From NCBI GenBank assembly GCA_002407775.1, contig DHOP01000076.1:7402-43960 (forward strand): a stretch of 36,559 nucleotides of DNA, read 5' to 3'. The translations under genes were made by a program, and so were the position numbers. The DNA is from Prevotella sp. UBA5387 (GTDB taxonomy: Bacteria; Bacteroidota; Bacteroidia; Bacteroidales; Bacteroidaceae). The notes below the pieces were generated by a model. The model saw only the letters and a program-made list of their open reading frames with translations. It searched no databases and was not told where the DNA came from. Positions 23,116 to 31,723 of the stretch are shown one piece after another. Every line of letters starts with the position of its first letter. The stretch's first letter is position 1.

Positions 23116-24243
23116 ATGAATACACAAAAAGAAATAACGTTTGATAAGATGATCAGATGGGTGGGTATTGCACTACTTATTTTGACGGTGTTGTTTATGG
23201 TGAATTATCTGAGCAATGTACTGTTGCCTTTCTTCATAGCTTGGTTGTTTGCTTACCTGTTTTACCCAATCGTTAAGTTTGTAGAAAATAAGTGCAAGAT
23301 TCGCATTCGTGCTTTATCGATCTTTATAACGATGTTTTTTGTATTTACGATTGTTGGATTTATCATCTATCTTATCATTCCTCCTATGATAGAACAGTTC
23401 CAAAAGCTGTATGTTATTCTGACCCATTGGTTGCATGAGACGACACATACCAATAATATATCTGAATGGACAGCAAATTTGATATCTAGTCATTCGGCTA
23501 ATATTGAGCAATTTTTCAAGGGAACTGACTTCACCGAGATGATTAAGACAACGGCCCCTAAACTCTTTAATATTGTTGGCCAGACTGCTAATACCGTTAT
23601 AAGTATAGTGGCTTCGCTCATTACCTTATTATATATGTTCTTTATCCTGCTTGACTATGAATATCTCACAACAAATTGGATAAGAATATTCCCTCAAAAG
23701 TATCGTCCGTTTTGGAATGATATGATGGCCGATGTAGCGCGTGAATTAAATAATTACATTCGTGGTCAAGGTCTGGTTGCTCTTTGCATGGGCATTATGT
23801 TTTGTATAGGATTTACTATAATGGACTTTCCAATGGCTATCGGTTTAGGTATTATCATCGGTATACTTGATTTAGTACCCTATTTGCATACTTTTGCGCT
23901 TATTCCAACCGCTTTCTTGGCAATGCTTAAAGCAGCTGATACAGGGCAAAGTTTTTGGTTGATATTTGGACTAGCAGTTGGTTTGTTCGTCCTTGTTCAA
24001 ATCATCACTGATATGATTGTAACCCCTAAGATCATGGGTAAGATGATGGGACTAAATCCCGCTATTCTATTGCTCTCCCTATCAGTATGGGGATCCATCC
24101 TCGGGTTTATAGGTTTAATAGTTGCTCTCCCACTTACAACATTAATCATAGCGTATTGGAAACGTTATGTGACTCGAGAACATGAGGAAACCTCTGAACC
24201 CGTTCTTGAAATGGATACATCTCAGAAACATGAACAGAATTAA
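23116..24243 (+). CDS. AI-2E/PerM family transporter
   Basis: 375 aa with about seven to eight membrane segments. Two N-terminal hairpins sit around residues 12-85, and a soluble loop of about 100 residues follows. A C-terminal helix bundle then carries the family signature around MGLNPAILLLSLSVWGS and GFIGLIVALPLTTLI. Members export diverse small solutes or act as Na+/H+ antiporters; the AI-2 label comes from TqsA and says little about this protein. It is 54 bp downstream of tdk and may share its transcript. An acidic, polar tail of about 20 residues ends the protein. Confidence 0.85.
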   Translation: MNTQKEITFDKMIRWVGIALLILTVLFMVNYLSNVLLPFFIAWLFAYLFYPIVKFVENKCKIRIRALSIFITMFFVFTIVGFIIYLIIPPMIEQFQKLYVILTHWLHETTHTNNISEWTANLISSHSANIEQFFKGTDFTEMIKTTAPKLFNIVGQTANTVISIVASLITLLYMFFILLDYEYLTTNWIRIFPQKYRPFWNDMMADVARELNNYIRGQGLVALCMGIMFCIGFTIMDFPMAIGLGIIIGILDLVPYLHTFALIPTAFLAMLKAADTGQSFWLIFGLAVGLFVLVQIITDMIVTPKIMGKMMGLNPAILLLSLSVWGSILGFIGLIVALPLTTLIIAYWKRYVTREHEETSEPVLEMDTSQKHEQN

Positions 24244-24362
24244 AATCAATGTTTAACCCAAGAAACAAGTAATCCTTATATGAATTTGTTGGCAAATTCA
24301 GCTCATGATGGTTTATCCACTCTGTTTAATCCTCTCTTTTTTGAAAAAATGAACCTCATAAA

Positions 24363-24394
24363 TTTGTTATTTACGTAAAAACTTACTACCTTTG
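24363..24394 (+). promoter_or_regulatory. Promoter of tRNA-Lys
   Basis: TTTG (24363-24366), 20-bp spacer, TACCTTTG (24387-24394): near-ideal -33/-7 pair, 34 bp before the mature tRNA 5' end. Confidence 0.8.
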
Positions 24395-24428
24395 CACCCG
24401 CTTATAACATATAAGCAATATGGTTTTT

Positions 24429-24501
24429 GATCCGCTAGCTCAGTTGGTAGAGCACAACACTTTTAATGTTGGGGTCATGGGTTCGAGCCCCATGCGGATC
24501 A
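24429..24501 (+). tRNA. tRNA-Lys (anticodon TTT)
   Basis: 73 nt. The acceptor arms GATCCGC (24429-24435) and GCGGATC (24494-24500) pair perfectly, with discriminator A24501. The D arm is GCTCAGTTGGTAGAGC. The anticodon stem CAACA/TGTTG encloses loop CTTTTAA, giving anticodon TTT for lysine. The T arm is ATGGG-TTCGAGC-CCCAT. CCA is not encoded. It has its own promoter and terminator. Confidence 0.97.
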
Positions 24502-24525
24502 CTAAAAAAGATGCAAATCGAAACA

Positions 24526-24560
24526 AATCCTTGATAATCTATGGTTATCAGGGATTTTTA
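24526..24560 (+). terminator. Terminator after tRNA-Lys
   Basis: AATCCTTGATAA (24526-24537) pairs with TTATCAGGGATT (24545-24556), one wobble, 7-nt loop, then a T-rich tail. I see no gene between here and 24836, only the -7 box of the next gene. Confidence 0.85.
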
Positions 24561-24805
24561 TTTTATCCTACTCTCCTTTTTTCAGCAAAATACAGCAATT
24601 ATCACAAGCCAATTTGGTGGAATAAGATTCCGGCTGAAAAGTCCACTGAATATGATAGTTTTTCATTGATAAACAGCATTTTGGACTGTTATAAAGAAAA
24701 CGCTGTTTTGTTGAATTAATTATAACATTTGTATTGAATAATAGTAATACAAGAACAAAGCTGGTTAATATAGTTTAAATAATATATTCTTTAAAGCGAT
24801 TAGTA

Positions 24806-24813
24806 TATCTTTG
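24806..24813 (+). promoter_or_regulatory. -7 box of the secreted 210-aa protein gene
   Basis: TATCTTTG, exact TAnnTTTG match, 23 bp before the ATG at 24837; no clear -33 box. Confidence 0.5.
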
Positions 24814-24836
24814 GTCATAGATTAAAATAGAATAAA

Positions 24837-25469
24837 ATGAGAAAAACTTTACTGCTGATAATAACTGTGCTTATGATATGTTCAGTGTCATCTGCCAAAC
24901 AAGGGCCTGTCAAGGTGAAACTTTTATTAAAAGATAGCACTGTCGTTGAAGGCTTTTTGCGTTCAGAGTTATCCGATCGTGATACCGTTGTAGCCGTCAG
25001 TCCTGATGCCAAAGGCAAGAAATCAAAGTATAGTTTTAACCAAGTGGAAAGACTGTTTTTGTTGTCAGATAATGATTCCATTAAACCGGTGGAGGTCGTT
25101 CCGTTGCGCGTTTATAGCAGTATGCATAGTGGTAAGGGTATTATTTTCGATAGTCCCAGGATGTTGTTCCTTGCCTATCAAGGCAAATATGTGAATGGTT
25201 ATGTCGGGTATGTTTGGGTTTACAATACTGTAGCATGGAACCTAGAACCTCTCGCTTATTACAAATTAAACGATTCGCAAGTAGCTAGACCCTACTTGAA
25301 TTTTGGCACTATCTTCCGCAAATCGAAGGGCAAAATGGCGAATTCTTTTGAGGAATATCCCGAGCTTACAAAAGAACTGGAAGATGGCACTTTGACAACT
25401 AAGGCAATTAATGACGACCCAATGTTGATGGTCAAGGAGCTAGATAAGATTTTAGAGAAAAATAGATAA
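24837..25469 (+). CDS. Secreted protein of unknown function
   Basis: 210 aa. The signal peptide (1-20) ends CSVSSA; there is no lipobox cysteine after the cut, so a periplasmic or surface protein is expected. The opening of the mature protein, VKVKLLLKDSTVVEGFLRSEL, resembles Sm-like or small beta-barrel 'KDGTVVEG' segments found in many uncharacterised Bacteroidetes proteins, followed by an aromatic-rich middle (YVNGYVGYVWVYNTVAW, about 120-140). I recognise no named family. It is a single gene with its own -7 box, between tRNA-Lys and the convergent thrS operon. Confidence 0.65.
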   Translation: MRKTLLLIITVLMICSVSSAKQGPVKVKLLLKDSTVVEGFLRSELSDRDTVVAVSPDAKGKKSKYSFNQVERLFLLSDNDSIKPVEVVPLRVYSSMHSGKGIIFDSPRMLFLAYQGKYVNGYVGYVWVYNTVAWNLEPLAYYKLNDSQVARPYLNFGTIFRKSKGKMANSFEEYPELTKELEDGTLTTKAINDDPMLMVKELDKILEKNR

Positions 25470-25604
25470 TAAGCTTCCGTTTCTAATTTACTTATTAGAG
25501 AACCTAAAGAGTTTGGTGAATTACTGAGACTTAATTATATAATCACAAGAATCATAGGACTGGCACACGAAACACAATAGACATAACGATAGTCTCATAA
25601 TTAA

Positions 25605-25642
25605 AGTGGGGAAATGATAGCTGCACGCTTCATTTCCCCACT
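25605..25642. other. Strong hairpin between convergent transcripts, no T tract
   Basis: AGTGGGGAAATGA (25605-25617) pairs perfectly with TCATTTCCCCACT (25630-25642). The 12-nt apical part can form a further AGC/GCT stem. It separates the 210-aa gene (plus) from thrS (minus) and probably ends both transcripts or protects their 3' ends. The remaining 250-bp gap shows nothing else. Confidence 0.65.
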
Positions 25643-25719
25643 CGTATTAGAAAAGCTTGTATCCTTTAAATCTATGTAGAGCAAATAAACTTTGCTTCTT
25701 AGATTAGATTCAAGTTTAT

Positions 25720-27672
25720 TTATTTGTCAATCTCCTTTAGTTGGTCTGCAACCTCATCTTTGATGCGTTGAACAAAATCTTCTTTTGGCATTGTTGCCTG
25801 TTCTCCACCACCCTGCTTACGCATTGACACAAGACCTTCGGAAGTTTCCTTTTCGCCTACAACGAGCATGTAAGGCACGCGCTTAAGTTCGTTATCACGG
25901 ATTTTTCGACCTATCTTCTCATTACGATCATCAATATAAGAACGGATATCCTTGCTATCGAAATACTTCTGAAGTTGCTCGGCATACTCATTATATTTCC
26001 CGGAAATAGGTAGGATACCTACTTGATCAGGAGCTAACCATAATGGGAAATGACCGGCAGTGTGCTCGATGAGAACAGCGGTGAAACGCTCCAATGAGCC
26101 GAAAGGTGCACGGTGAATCATCACAGGTACCTGTTTGGAGTTATCCTCAGCAGTATATTCGAGTTTGAATCGTTGTGGCAAATTGTAATCAACCTGAATG
26201 GTTCCTAATTGCCAACGACGCCCAATCGCATCCTTAACCATGAAGTCAAGCTTAGGGCCATAGAAAGCGGCCTCGCCAACTACCTCATTGGCCTTCATAC
26301 CTTTTTCCCTGCAAGCTTCGCGAATGGCATTCTCACTCTCCTCCCAAATTTCATCGGAGCCTATGTATTTGTCCGTATCCTTAGGGTCGCGTAGGGAAAT
26401 CTGTGCCTCATAATTGTCAAATCCGAATGTCGTGAAGACCTTCTGAATAATATCGATGACGTTTTCAAACTCACCCTTTACTTGATCGGGACGTACATAG
26501 ATATGAGCATCATCCTGTGTAAACGTACGCACACGTGTAAGTCCATGAAGTTCACCACTTTTTTCATAGCGGAATACAGTACCGAACTCAGCAATTCGCA
26601 GAGGGAGATCCTTATATGAACGAGGTTTTCGTGCATAGATTTCGCAATGATGAGGACAGTTCATTGGCTTGAGCATGTATTCCTCACCCTCCTCTGGAGT
26701 ATGGATGGGTTGGAAGGAATCCTTGCCATAGTGAGCATAATGCCCTGATGTGACATAAAGATTCTTAGAACCAATTCCTGGGGTAATAACTTCCTGATAA
26801 TGGTATGGTTTTAGCAATTTGCGTAAAAGTTCCATCAGGCGAAGACGAAGTTGAGTTCCCTTTGGAAGCCAAATGGGAAGGCCCTTGCCCACTCTTTCAG
26901 AAAACATGAAGAGTTCCATTTCTTTGCCAATCTTACGGTGATCACGTTTCTTGGCTTCTTCAAGCATGACAAGGTACTCGTCGAGCATCTTCTTCTTGGG
27001 GAAGGTAATGCCATAGATACGAGTCATCTGCTCGCGCTTGGCATCTCCGCGCCAAAATGCACCAGCCACACTAGTAATCTTTATTGCTTTGATTTTCCCA
27101 GTGCTAGTCAAGTGAGGGCCACGACAAAGATCCGTGAAATTGCCCTGTGTATATGTTGAAATAGAACCGTCTTTTAAATCTTGATCGATGTGCTCAACCT
27201 TGTAGGTTTGACCATCATCGGCGAACTCCTTAAGTGCGTCAACCTTGGAAACATTGCGTCGAACCACTGCTTCGTCTTTCTTAGCCAGTTCACGCATCTT
27301 ATCCTCGATCTTTGAGAAATCGTTTTCGGAGATTACTTGGCCTTCAGGTAGCATTACGTCATAGAAGAATCCATTTTCGATAGCTGGACCGAAGCCGAAT
27401 TGAATGCCAGGATATAGTTCCTGCAAAGATTCAGCTAGAAGGTGGGCGGATGTGTGCCAGAATGTGTGCTTTCCTTCCTCGTCTTCAAACTTATAGAAAA
27501 CAATGGAGGAATCTTCGTTGATTGGACGGCTCAGTTCCGTTGTCTCACCATTAATCCCGCAAGATACAACGTCACGGGCGAGAGCTGGCGATATGCTCTC
27601 TGCGATTTGAAGTCCAGTTGTTCCTACCTCGTATTCACGAGCGGAGCCATCTGGGAATGTGATTTTAACCAT
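25720..27672 (-). CDS. thrS: Threonine-tRNA ligase
   Basis: 650 aa, close to the 642 of E. coli ThrRS. Domains in order are TGS (1-62), the editing domain with HTSAHLLA (H73, H77) and the later CRGPH (183-187), the class II catalytic core with the zinc cysteine C339 in MNCPHHCEIY, motif 2 around FRYEKSGELHGLTRVR, motif 3 around APFGSLERF, and the anticodon-binding domain from about 545. It charges tRNA-Thr and removes mis-attached serine. It is the last gene of the SPOR-ruvX-def-TPR-thrS series, 73 bp after the TPR gene, and has its own -7 box. The infC-rpmI-rplT genes often found after thrS in Bacteroidetes are not downstream here. Confidence 0.97.
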   Translation of the reverse strand: MVKITFPDGSAREYEVGTTGLQIAESISPALARDVVSCGINGETTELSRPINEDSSIVFYKFEDEEGKHTFWHTSAHLLAESLQELYPGIQFGFGPAIENGFFYDVMLPEGQVISENDFSKIEDKMRELAKKDEAVVRRNVSKVDALKEFADDGQTYKVEHIDQDLKDGSISTYTQGNFTDLCRGPHLTSTGKIKAIKITSVAGAFWRGDAKREQMTRIYGITFPKKKMLDEYLVMLEEAKKRDHRKIGKEMELFMFSERVGKGLPIWLPKGTQLRLRLMELLRKLLKPYHYQEVITPGIGSKNLYVTSGHYAHYGKDSFQPIHTPEEGEEYMLKPMNCPHHCEIYARKPRSYKDLPLRIAEFGTVFRYEKSGELHGLTRVRTFTQDDAHIYVRPDQVKGEFENVIDIIQKVFTTFGFDNYEAQISLRDPKDTDKYIGSDEIWEESENAIREACREKGMKANEVVGEAAFYGPKLDFMVKDAIGRRWQLGTIQVDYNLPQRFKLEYTAEDNSKQVPVMIHRAPFGSLERFTAVLIEHTAGHFPLWLAPDQVGILPISGKYNEYAEQLQKYFDSKDIRSYIDDRNEKIGRKIRDNELKRVPYMLVVGEKETSEGLVSMRKQGGGEQATMPKEDFVQRIKDEVADQLKEIDK

Positions 27673-27701
27673 GTTACAAATTAGTTTTTATTAAATCACT
27701 A

Positions 27702-27709
27702 CAAAATTA
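27702..27709 (-). promoter_or_regulatory. -7 box of thrS
   Basis: On the minus strand TAATTTTG, about 29 bp before the ATG (27672). No good -33 box. It would let thrS be transcribed independently of the upstream operon. Confidence 0.45.
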
Positions 27710-27745
27710 GTACTTAATTTCGGAAAGCGGTTAGGAACTATAGGA

Positions 27746-29722
27746 TTATTTTCCCTTACTCAGCTGCTTACTCAAAGAATAGGCATTATAAAGTCCCAGT
27801 TCCCCAGCCTTACTTAGATCTTTCTGTGCTTGTTCTACCCTACCAGTCTCCCCATAAACAATTGCACGATTAAAATAAGCCTCTGCCAATCGAGGATCTA
27901 ATTCAATCGAATGGGTATAGTCAGCTATGGCACGCTCGTAGTTTTTTTGACTTGCAAAGAGATTACCTCTATTGAAATAAAGATATGCGTTGCGTGGTGA
28001 CATCTTGATAGCTTCTGCAAAGTCACCTTCTGCTTGTGCTACCTTAAGATTGACGTTTTGTCCCTTAGAGGCATCAAAGCTGTTAAGCATCGTCTGACAT
28101 ACGCCACGCTCCCAACGACCTATTGTTGAGGTCGTATCAATAGCAAGATAGTCATCAAGGTCTGCAATGGCATCTGCGAAATTTTGCGCATCAGCGTAGG
28201 CCACTGCTCGTTGCAAAAGCAGACTGGCACGAACATCTTTGTCTTTTTCCTCGCTAATACCAGCAGAGAGAACATCTATAAGTTGGAAAATTTGCTTACT
28301 CTGCACACCATCGAGCTTTTCATGTTGATAATTGCATGTAAGAGAAAGTTTCCGAATTGGGTTCTGTTTTGAATTGAAAATGTCAAGTTCAGAATCAAAG
28401 GCCTGATAGCCATGTACCCCATTGGATGCCTCGAAATATGAAAGCTGGTACATTGGTAGCAATGCCATTTCTACATTACGATTCTGTATTGCTCCACGAT
28501 ATTGGCTATTATACTCATGCTCTATTTGTGGCTGGTCCTCAACAACGATATCATTATATTTGTCTAAGTTGATTTCCGAACGCTTTCGCATCTCTTTCAA
28601 CTTACTACGACTCCATCGGCGCTGCCCACTTACGCGCTTGTCCATTTGTGCCTTGAATATACGAAACTCGTCGAGTTCGGCTTTACCATTCATACCCAGT
28701 CGGCGATAACAATACGCACGCTGATTCAGACCACTCCAGAAATTAGGAAACTGATCTATAACGGTAGAATAGTCTCGGATAGCCTGTTTTAGGTTTCCGA
28801 TTTTATCATGAAGAAGGGCACGGTTGTAGATGGCCATGAAGTTTTGTGGCTCCATCCTGATGACGAAGTCAAAGTCTTCTATAGCACGGTTGTCATCTCC
28901 GAGCTGTACACGAAGCAAACCACGATTGTAATGGGCCAAAAAGTTGTTCGGGTCAAGATCGATAGCCATATCATAATCTGCCATCGCCCCTCTGAGATTA
29001 TTTGTGTTGATACGAACTAATGCGCGATTGACATAGCTATTCACCATCTTTGGCTTAAAATGGATCACCTTACTAAGGCAAGAGTCTGCTTCTCGCCATT
29101 GTTTACGGTTGAGTGTAATATAAGCTCTAGTCTGCCAAGCATCAGCATTATAGGGGTCGACGTCTAGACTTTTTGACAACCAAACATCTGCTTGAGCAGT
29201 GTCCTTCTTGTTTAGGTAAATCTCAGCTTTTAGAGAATATGCTGGTGCAACGTCTGACCATCTTTTAATGATAGTGTCGGCATCAAGTAATGCTTGGTCA
29301 TAATCGTTCGCTTTCATTCGGCAAATGGCTCTATTAAGCCAAAAACTGGACAATGTGGAATTCAGGCTAATGGCCTTCGTGTAATCCCTAATAGCATCAT
29401 CAAACTTATCCTGGCGTATACGTGAGATGCCACGTAGATCGAATATCTGCTCTATATATGGATTCAGATCGATTGCTTTGCTCGCATCATTCTCCGCACC
29501 GACGAAATCATCTAGATAAAACTTTGCCACGGAGCGATAATACCATGGCAACCAAAGATAAGGCTTTAGAGCCAAAGCCTTATTAAAATATTGAATTGAA
29601 AGCACATAATCTTCATAATGCAAAGCTACTTCGCCGCTTGTAACCAAGCGGTCCACGTTGTACTGGGCATTGGCTTTACCCACTGAAAGCAAAGCTATAA
29701 GCAAGACGATAATGTGTTTCAT
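27746..29722 (-). CDS. Tetratricopeptide-repeat protein, secreted or periplasmic
   Basis: 658 aa. The signal peptide at 1-19 ends GKANA. Two arrays of TPRs follow: about ten repeats between 25 and 365 (for example FNKALALKPYLWLPWYYRSVAKF and AMADYDMAIDLDPNNFLAHYNRGLLRVQLGD read in part), then a charged linker at about 370-460 (KLKEMRKRSEINLDKY), then four or more repeats at 490-650 (AIADYTHSIELDPRLAEAYF in part). TPR arrays bind proteins; the partner is unknown. It lies 5 bp downstream of def and 73 bp upstream of thrS on the same strand, a neighbourhood common in Bacteroidetes. Confidence 0.88.
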   Translation of the reverse strand: MKHIIVLLIALLSVGKANAQYNVDRLVTSGEVALHYEDYVLSIQYFNKALALKPYLWLPWYYRSVAKFYLDDFVGAENDASKAIDLNPYIEQIFDLRGISRIRQDKFDDAIRDYTKAISLNSTLSSFWLNRAICRMKANDYDQALLDADTIIKRWSDVAPAYSLKAEIYLNKKDTAQADVWLSKSLDVDPYNADAWQTRAYITLNRKQWREADSCLSKVIHFKPKMVNSYVNRALVRINTNNLRGAMADYDMAIDLDPNNFLAHYNRGLLRVQLGDDNRAIEDFDFVIRMEPQNFMAIYNRALLHDKIGNLKQAIRDYSTVIDQFPNFWSGLNQRAYCYRRLGMNGKAELDEFRIFKAQMDKRVSGQRRWSRSKLKEMRKRSEINLDKYNDIVVEDQPQIEHEYNSQYRGAIQNRNVEMALLPMYQLSYFEASNGVHGYQAFDSELDIFNSKQNPIRKLSLTCNYQHEKLDGVQSKQIFQLIDVLSAGISEEKDKDVRASLLLQRAVAYADAQNFADAIADLDDYLAIDTTSTIGRWERGVCQTMLNSFDASKGQNVNLKVAQAEGDFAEAIKMSPRNAYLYFNRGNLFASQKNYERAIADYTHSIELDPRLAEAYFNRAIVYGETGRVEQAQKDLSKAGELGLYNAYSLSKQLSKGK

Positions 29723-29727
29723 AAAAG

Positions 29728-30291
29728 CTATTTACGTGCAGGCTTTGTACGATAGGATGCAGAATATCTGCCACGCATAATATCTCGAAGCTTGTTTCTT
29801 ATGAGTTGCTTACGTAAAGGAGACACCTTATCCACGAACATCTCGCCTTCCAAATGGTCAAATTCATGTTGCATTACCCTGGCAAGATAGCTTTCCACCC
29901 ATTCATCATGTGGTAAAAGGTTTTCATCTAAATAGGTAACATGGATGCGCGAATAACGTGGTACCTTTTCATTGATGCCTGGAATAGAAAGACAACCCTC
30001 CTCCATTGTTATCTTCTCTGATTTGTGATCAATTTCGATAATATGTGGATTAATGAATGCATGACGATAGCCTTCGTATTCTGGCAGATCTTCCTTTAGT
30101 ATATCTAAGTCTATGACCACTACTCGGATGGACTGGCCTACTTGTGGAGCAGCCAAACCAATGCCTGATGAGGAGTCTAATGTATCATACATATCATTGA
30201 TGAACTGTTCTAAATCTGGATAGTCGTTGGGGATGTCTTTTGCAACTTTTCTAAGCACTGGTTGCCCGTAAGTGTAAATGGGTAATATCAT
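29728..30291 (-). CDS. def: Peptide deformylase
   Basis: 187 aa. The three catalytic motifs are intact: GIGLAAPQVG (43-52), EGCLS (98-102, metal ligand C100) and QHEFDHLEG (141-149, metal ligands H142 and H146, catalytic E143). The enzyme removes the N-formyl group from new proteins in the cytoplasm and uses Fe2+ or a similar metal. Its ATG overlaps the ruvX stop by 4 nt (ATGA), so the two are translationally coupled. The TPR gene follows after 5 bp. Confidence 0.97.
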   Translation of the reverse strand: MILPIYTYGQPVLRKVAKDIPNDYPDLEQFINDMYDTLDSSSGIGLAAPQVGQSIRVVVIDLDILKEDLPEYEGYRHAFINPHIIEIDHKSEKITMEEGCLSIPGINEKVPRYSRIHVTYLDENLLPHDEWVESYLARVMQHEFDHLEGEMFVDKVSPLRKQLIRNKLRDIMRGRYSASYRTKPARK

Positions 30292-30704
30292 TTTCTATAA
30301 TTCAAATAATCCTGAAGTATAATCGTAGCACTTATCTCGTCTACTAAACCTTTGTTTTCTCTTCTTGTCTTTTTCTTGATTCCTCCTGCTATAATTGCCC
30401 TATGTGCAAGCAGAGAGGTAAACCTTTCATCGTAATACTCAATCGGTATGTTAGGGCATGCCTTTTGCCATTGTCCGACAAAGTTCTCAATACGATTCAG
30501 ATTTTCTGAAGGCTGAGCATTCATTTGTGTGGGTTTACCTATAATAATACGTTCGACTTCCTCTTTCTTAATATACAGAGTGAGGAAGTCGAACAATTCT
30601 TTGGTATCCACAGTTGTAAGACCGTTGGCTATCAGCTGTAAAGGGTCGGTTACTGCCAGCCCAGTGCGCTTCTTGCCATAGTCAATGGATAATATTCTTG
30701 CCAA
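30288..30704 (-). CDS. ruvX: Holliday-junction resolvase-like / pre-16S rRNA nuclease
   Basis: 138 aa with a TTG start at 30704 (LARILSIDYG). The open frame continues upstream to 30806, but that part lies inside the preceding SPOR gene and would give 34 extra residues unlike the family. From TTG the length equals that of E. coli YqgF (138 aa) and the start lies 7 bp after the SPOR gene stop. RNase H-like fold motifs: SIDYGKKRTGLAV, IIIGKPTQMNAQPSE, YYDERFTS, and the acidic DEISATIILQDYL. It is known in E. coli for 5' processing of 16S rRNA; a Holliday-junction role is annotated by homology only. It overlaps def by 4 nt. Confidence 0.9.
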   Translation of the reverse strand: MARILSIDYGKKRTGLAVTDPLQLIANGLTTVDTKELFDFLTLYIKKEEVERIIIGKPTQMNAQPSENLNRIENFVGQWQKACPNIPIEYYDERFTSLLAHRAIIAGGIKKKTRRENKGLVDEISATIILQDYLNYRK

Positions 30705-30711
30705 GTAAAAA

Positions 30712-31212
30712 TTATTTTTTGTAAAGTAGCCAAGCGTCGCTCTTGGGATTGAATTGGCTGCCACGAATAGCATCGCGACTCTGTACAGCTTGGCCTTTGT
30801 CTGCAAAAGTAGAGGCGATTACTCTATACATGTTCAGGCTAGAGTTGTAAGCAATCTGAGCGTCATAACCTCCCTGTTTCAAAGTGTTCTGCAATCCCTC
30901 AGCATTAGCTTTCAAAGAGAAAGATCCCACTACAATACTGTAGGCTTGTAATCCTGCTCCACTAACCACAGTCACGTCCTCTGTGCGAACCGTAGCATTG
31001 TCTACATTAGTCACTGTTGTTTGGTTGGCAGGTTGTTGAACAAGAGGAGTAACAACTGGTGCTTCTTCTTGGACAGGTTGCTGTGCCATATTCTGTTCTT
31101 CTTGAGCCTTAGCCTTTTCGTAGGCCTTCTTATAAGCACTTTCTTGTGATTTGCAACTCGTAAAGGCAAACGCTACGCACAAGGCTGCGCCTAATACCAA
31201 TGAATTCTTCAT
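30712..31212 (-). CDS. SPOR-domain lipoprotein
   Basis: 166 aa. Lipoprotein signal with lipobox FTSC (lipid-bearing C20). A charged helix (SAYKKAYEKAKAQEEQ) and a Pro/Val/Gln/Thr-rich linker (about 45-80) follow. The C-terminal SPOR domain is at about 84-165 with YSIVVGSFSLKANAEGLQ and YRVIASTFADKGQAV. SPOR domains bind denuded glycan strands at the division septum, so the protein is likely an envelope protein of the division site. It is first in the leftward operon, with ruvX 7 bp downstream. A near-match -7 box (TAATTTCG on the minus strand, 31275-31282) lies about 63 bp upstream. Confidence 0.88.
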   Translation of the reverse strand: MKNSLVLGAALCVAFAFTSCKSQESAYKKAYEKAKAQEEQNMAQQPVQEEAPVVTPLVQQPANQTTVTNVDNATVRTEDVTVVSGAGLQAYSIVVGSFSLKANAEGLQNTLKQGGYDAQIAYNSSLNMYRVIASTFADKGQAVQSRDAIRGSQFNPKSDAWLLYKK

Positions 31213-31375
31213 ACCTTTGTGTATTTTATTGTTAATGATTTTTCTTTAAGCAGGGAGTGATTTCTTTACATGTGCGAAATTAATAAATTAATCACGAAAT
31301 CTTAAAGCCGATGCGCATAAAGTTTGTTAAATCCGTTTTTTATCAGATTATTAACTAAAAAAAACTTTCGATTTA

Positions 31376-31406
31376 CTTGCTTTTCCTATTGTTTTCGCTA
31401 TATTTG
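31376..31406 (+). promoter_or_regulatory. Promoter of the YtxH-DUF1469 gene set
   Basis: CTTG (31376-31379), 19-bp spacer, TATATTTG (31399-31406), 37 bp before the ATG at 31444. Divergent to the SPOR operon. Confidence 0.75.
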
Positions 31407-31443
31407 CAAATAGGAACTTTTATATTAACAAAAGGATAAGAAC

Positions 31444-31659
31444 ATGAAAACAATCGGTTATATTAGCGCATTTTTAGGTGGCGCTATCGCAGGTGCAGCA
31501 TTAGGTTTGCTTATGGCACCAGAGAAGGGTACTGATACTCGCACTAAGATTTCGGACGCAGTTGATGATTTTCTCAAGAAACACGACATTAAGCTCAACC
31601 GAAAGGATGCAGAGGATCTTGTAGATGACATTAAGGAGGCTGTTGCTCCGGCAGAATAA
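31444..31659 (+). CDS. YtxH domain protein
   Basis: 71 aa. A Gly/Ala-rich N-terminal membrane helix (AFLGGAIAGAALGLLMAPEKG, residues 9-29, partly quoted) followed by an amphipathic charged helix (TKISDAVDDFLKKH) is the standard YtxH layout, including the L-x-A-P-x-x-G turn. YtxH-like proteins are small inner-membrane proteins tied to general stress responses. It has a good promoter and leads two more small envelope genes; a hairpin sits between it and the next gene, perhaps to reduce expression downstream. AAAGGATAAG lies just before the start. Confidence 0.85.
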   Translation: MKTIGYISAFLGGAIAGAALGLLMAPEKGTDTRTKISDAVDDFLKKHDIKLNRKDAEDLVDDIKEAVAPAE

Positions 31660-31667
31660 TAAGATTT

Positions 31668-31705
31668 AAAGGAAAGGGTTGGTTAAGTTGTCAATCCTTT
31701 CCTTT
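31668..31705 (+). terminator. Intercistronic hairpin, probable attenuator/terminator
   Basis: AAAGGAAAGGGTTG (31668-31681) pairs with CAATCCTTTCCTTT (31692-31705), one wobble, 10-nt loop, followed by TCTAATTT. The weak T tail suggests partial read-through into the next gene. Confidence 0.7.
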
Positions 31706-31723
31706 CTAATTTAATGTAGATTC

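Noticed and set aside
24420..24719. 99-codon frame starting before tRNA-Lys
   Set aside because: Its first third is the tRNA gene itself and the next part is the tRNA terminator hairpin; the remaining residues show no family resemblance.
30705..30806. Upstream ATG start for ruvX
   Set aside because: Lies inside the SPOR-lipoprotein gene; the TTG at 30704 gives the normal 138-aa length.
31310..31337. GATGCGCATAA, nearly identical to the E. coli dif XerC arm
   Set aside because: The next bases do not form a 6-bp centre with a XerD-like TTATG arm; only the one half matches, and it lies in a divergent promoter region.
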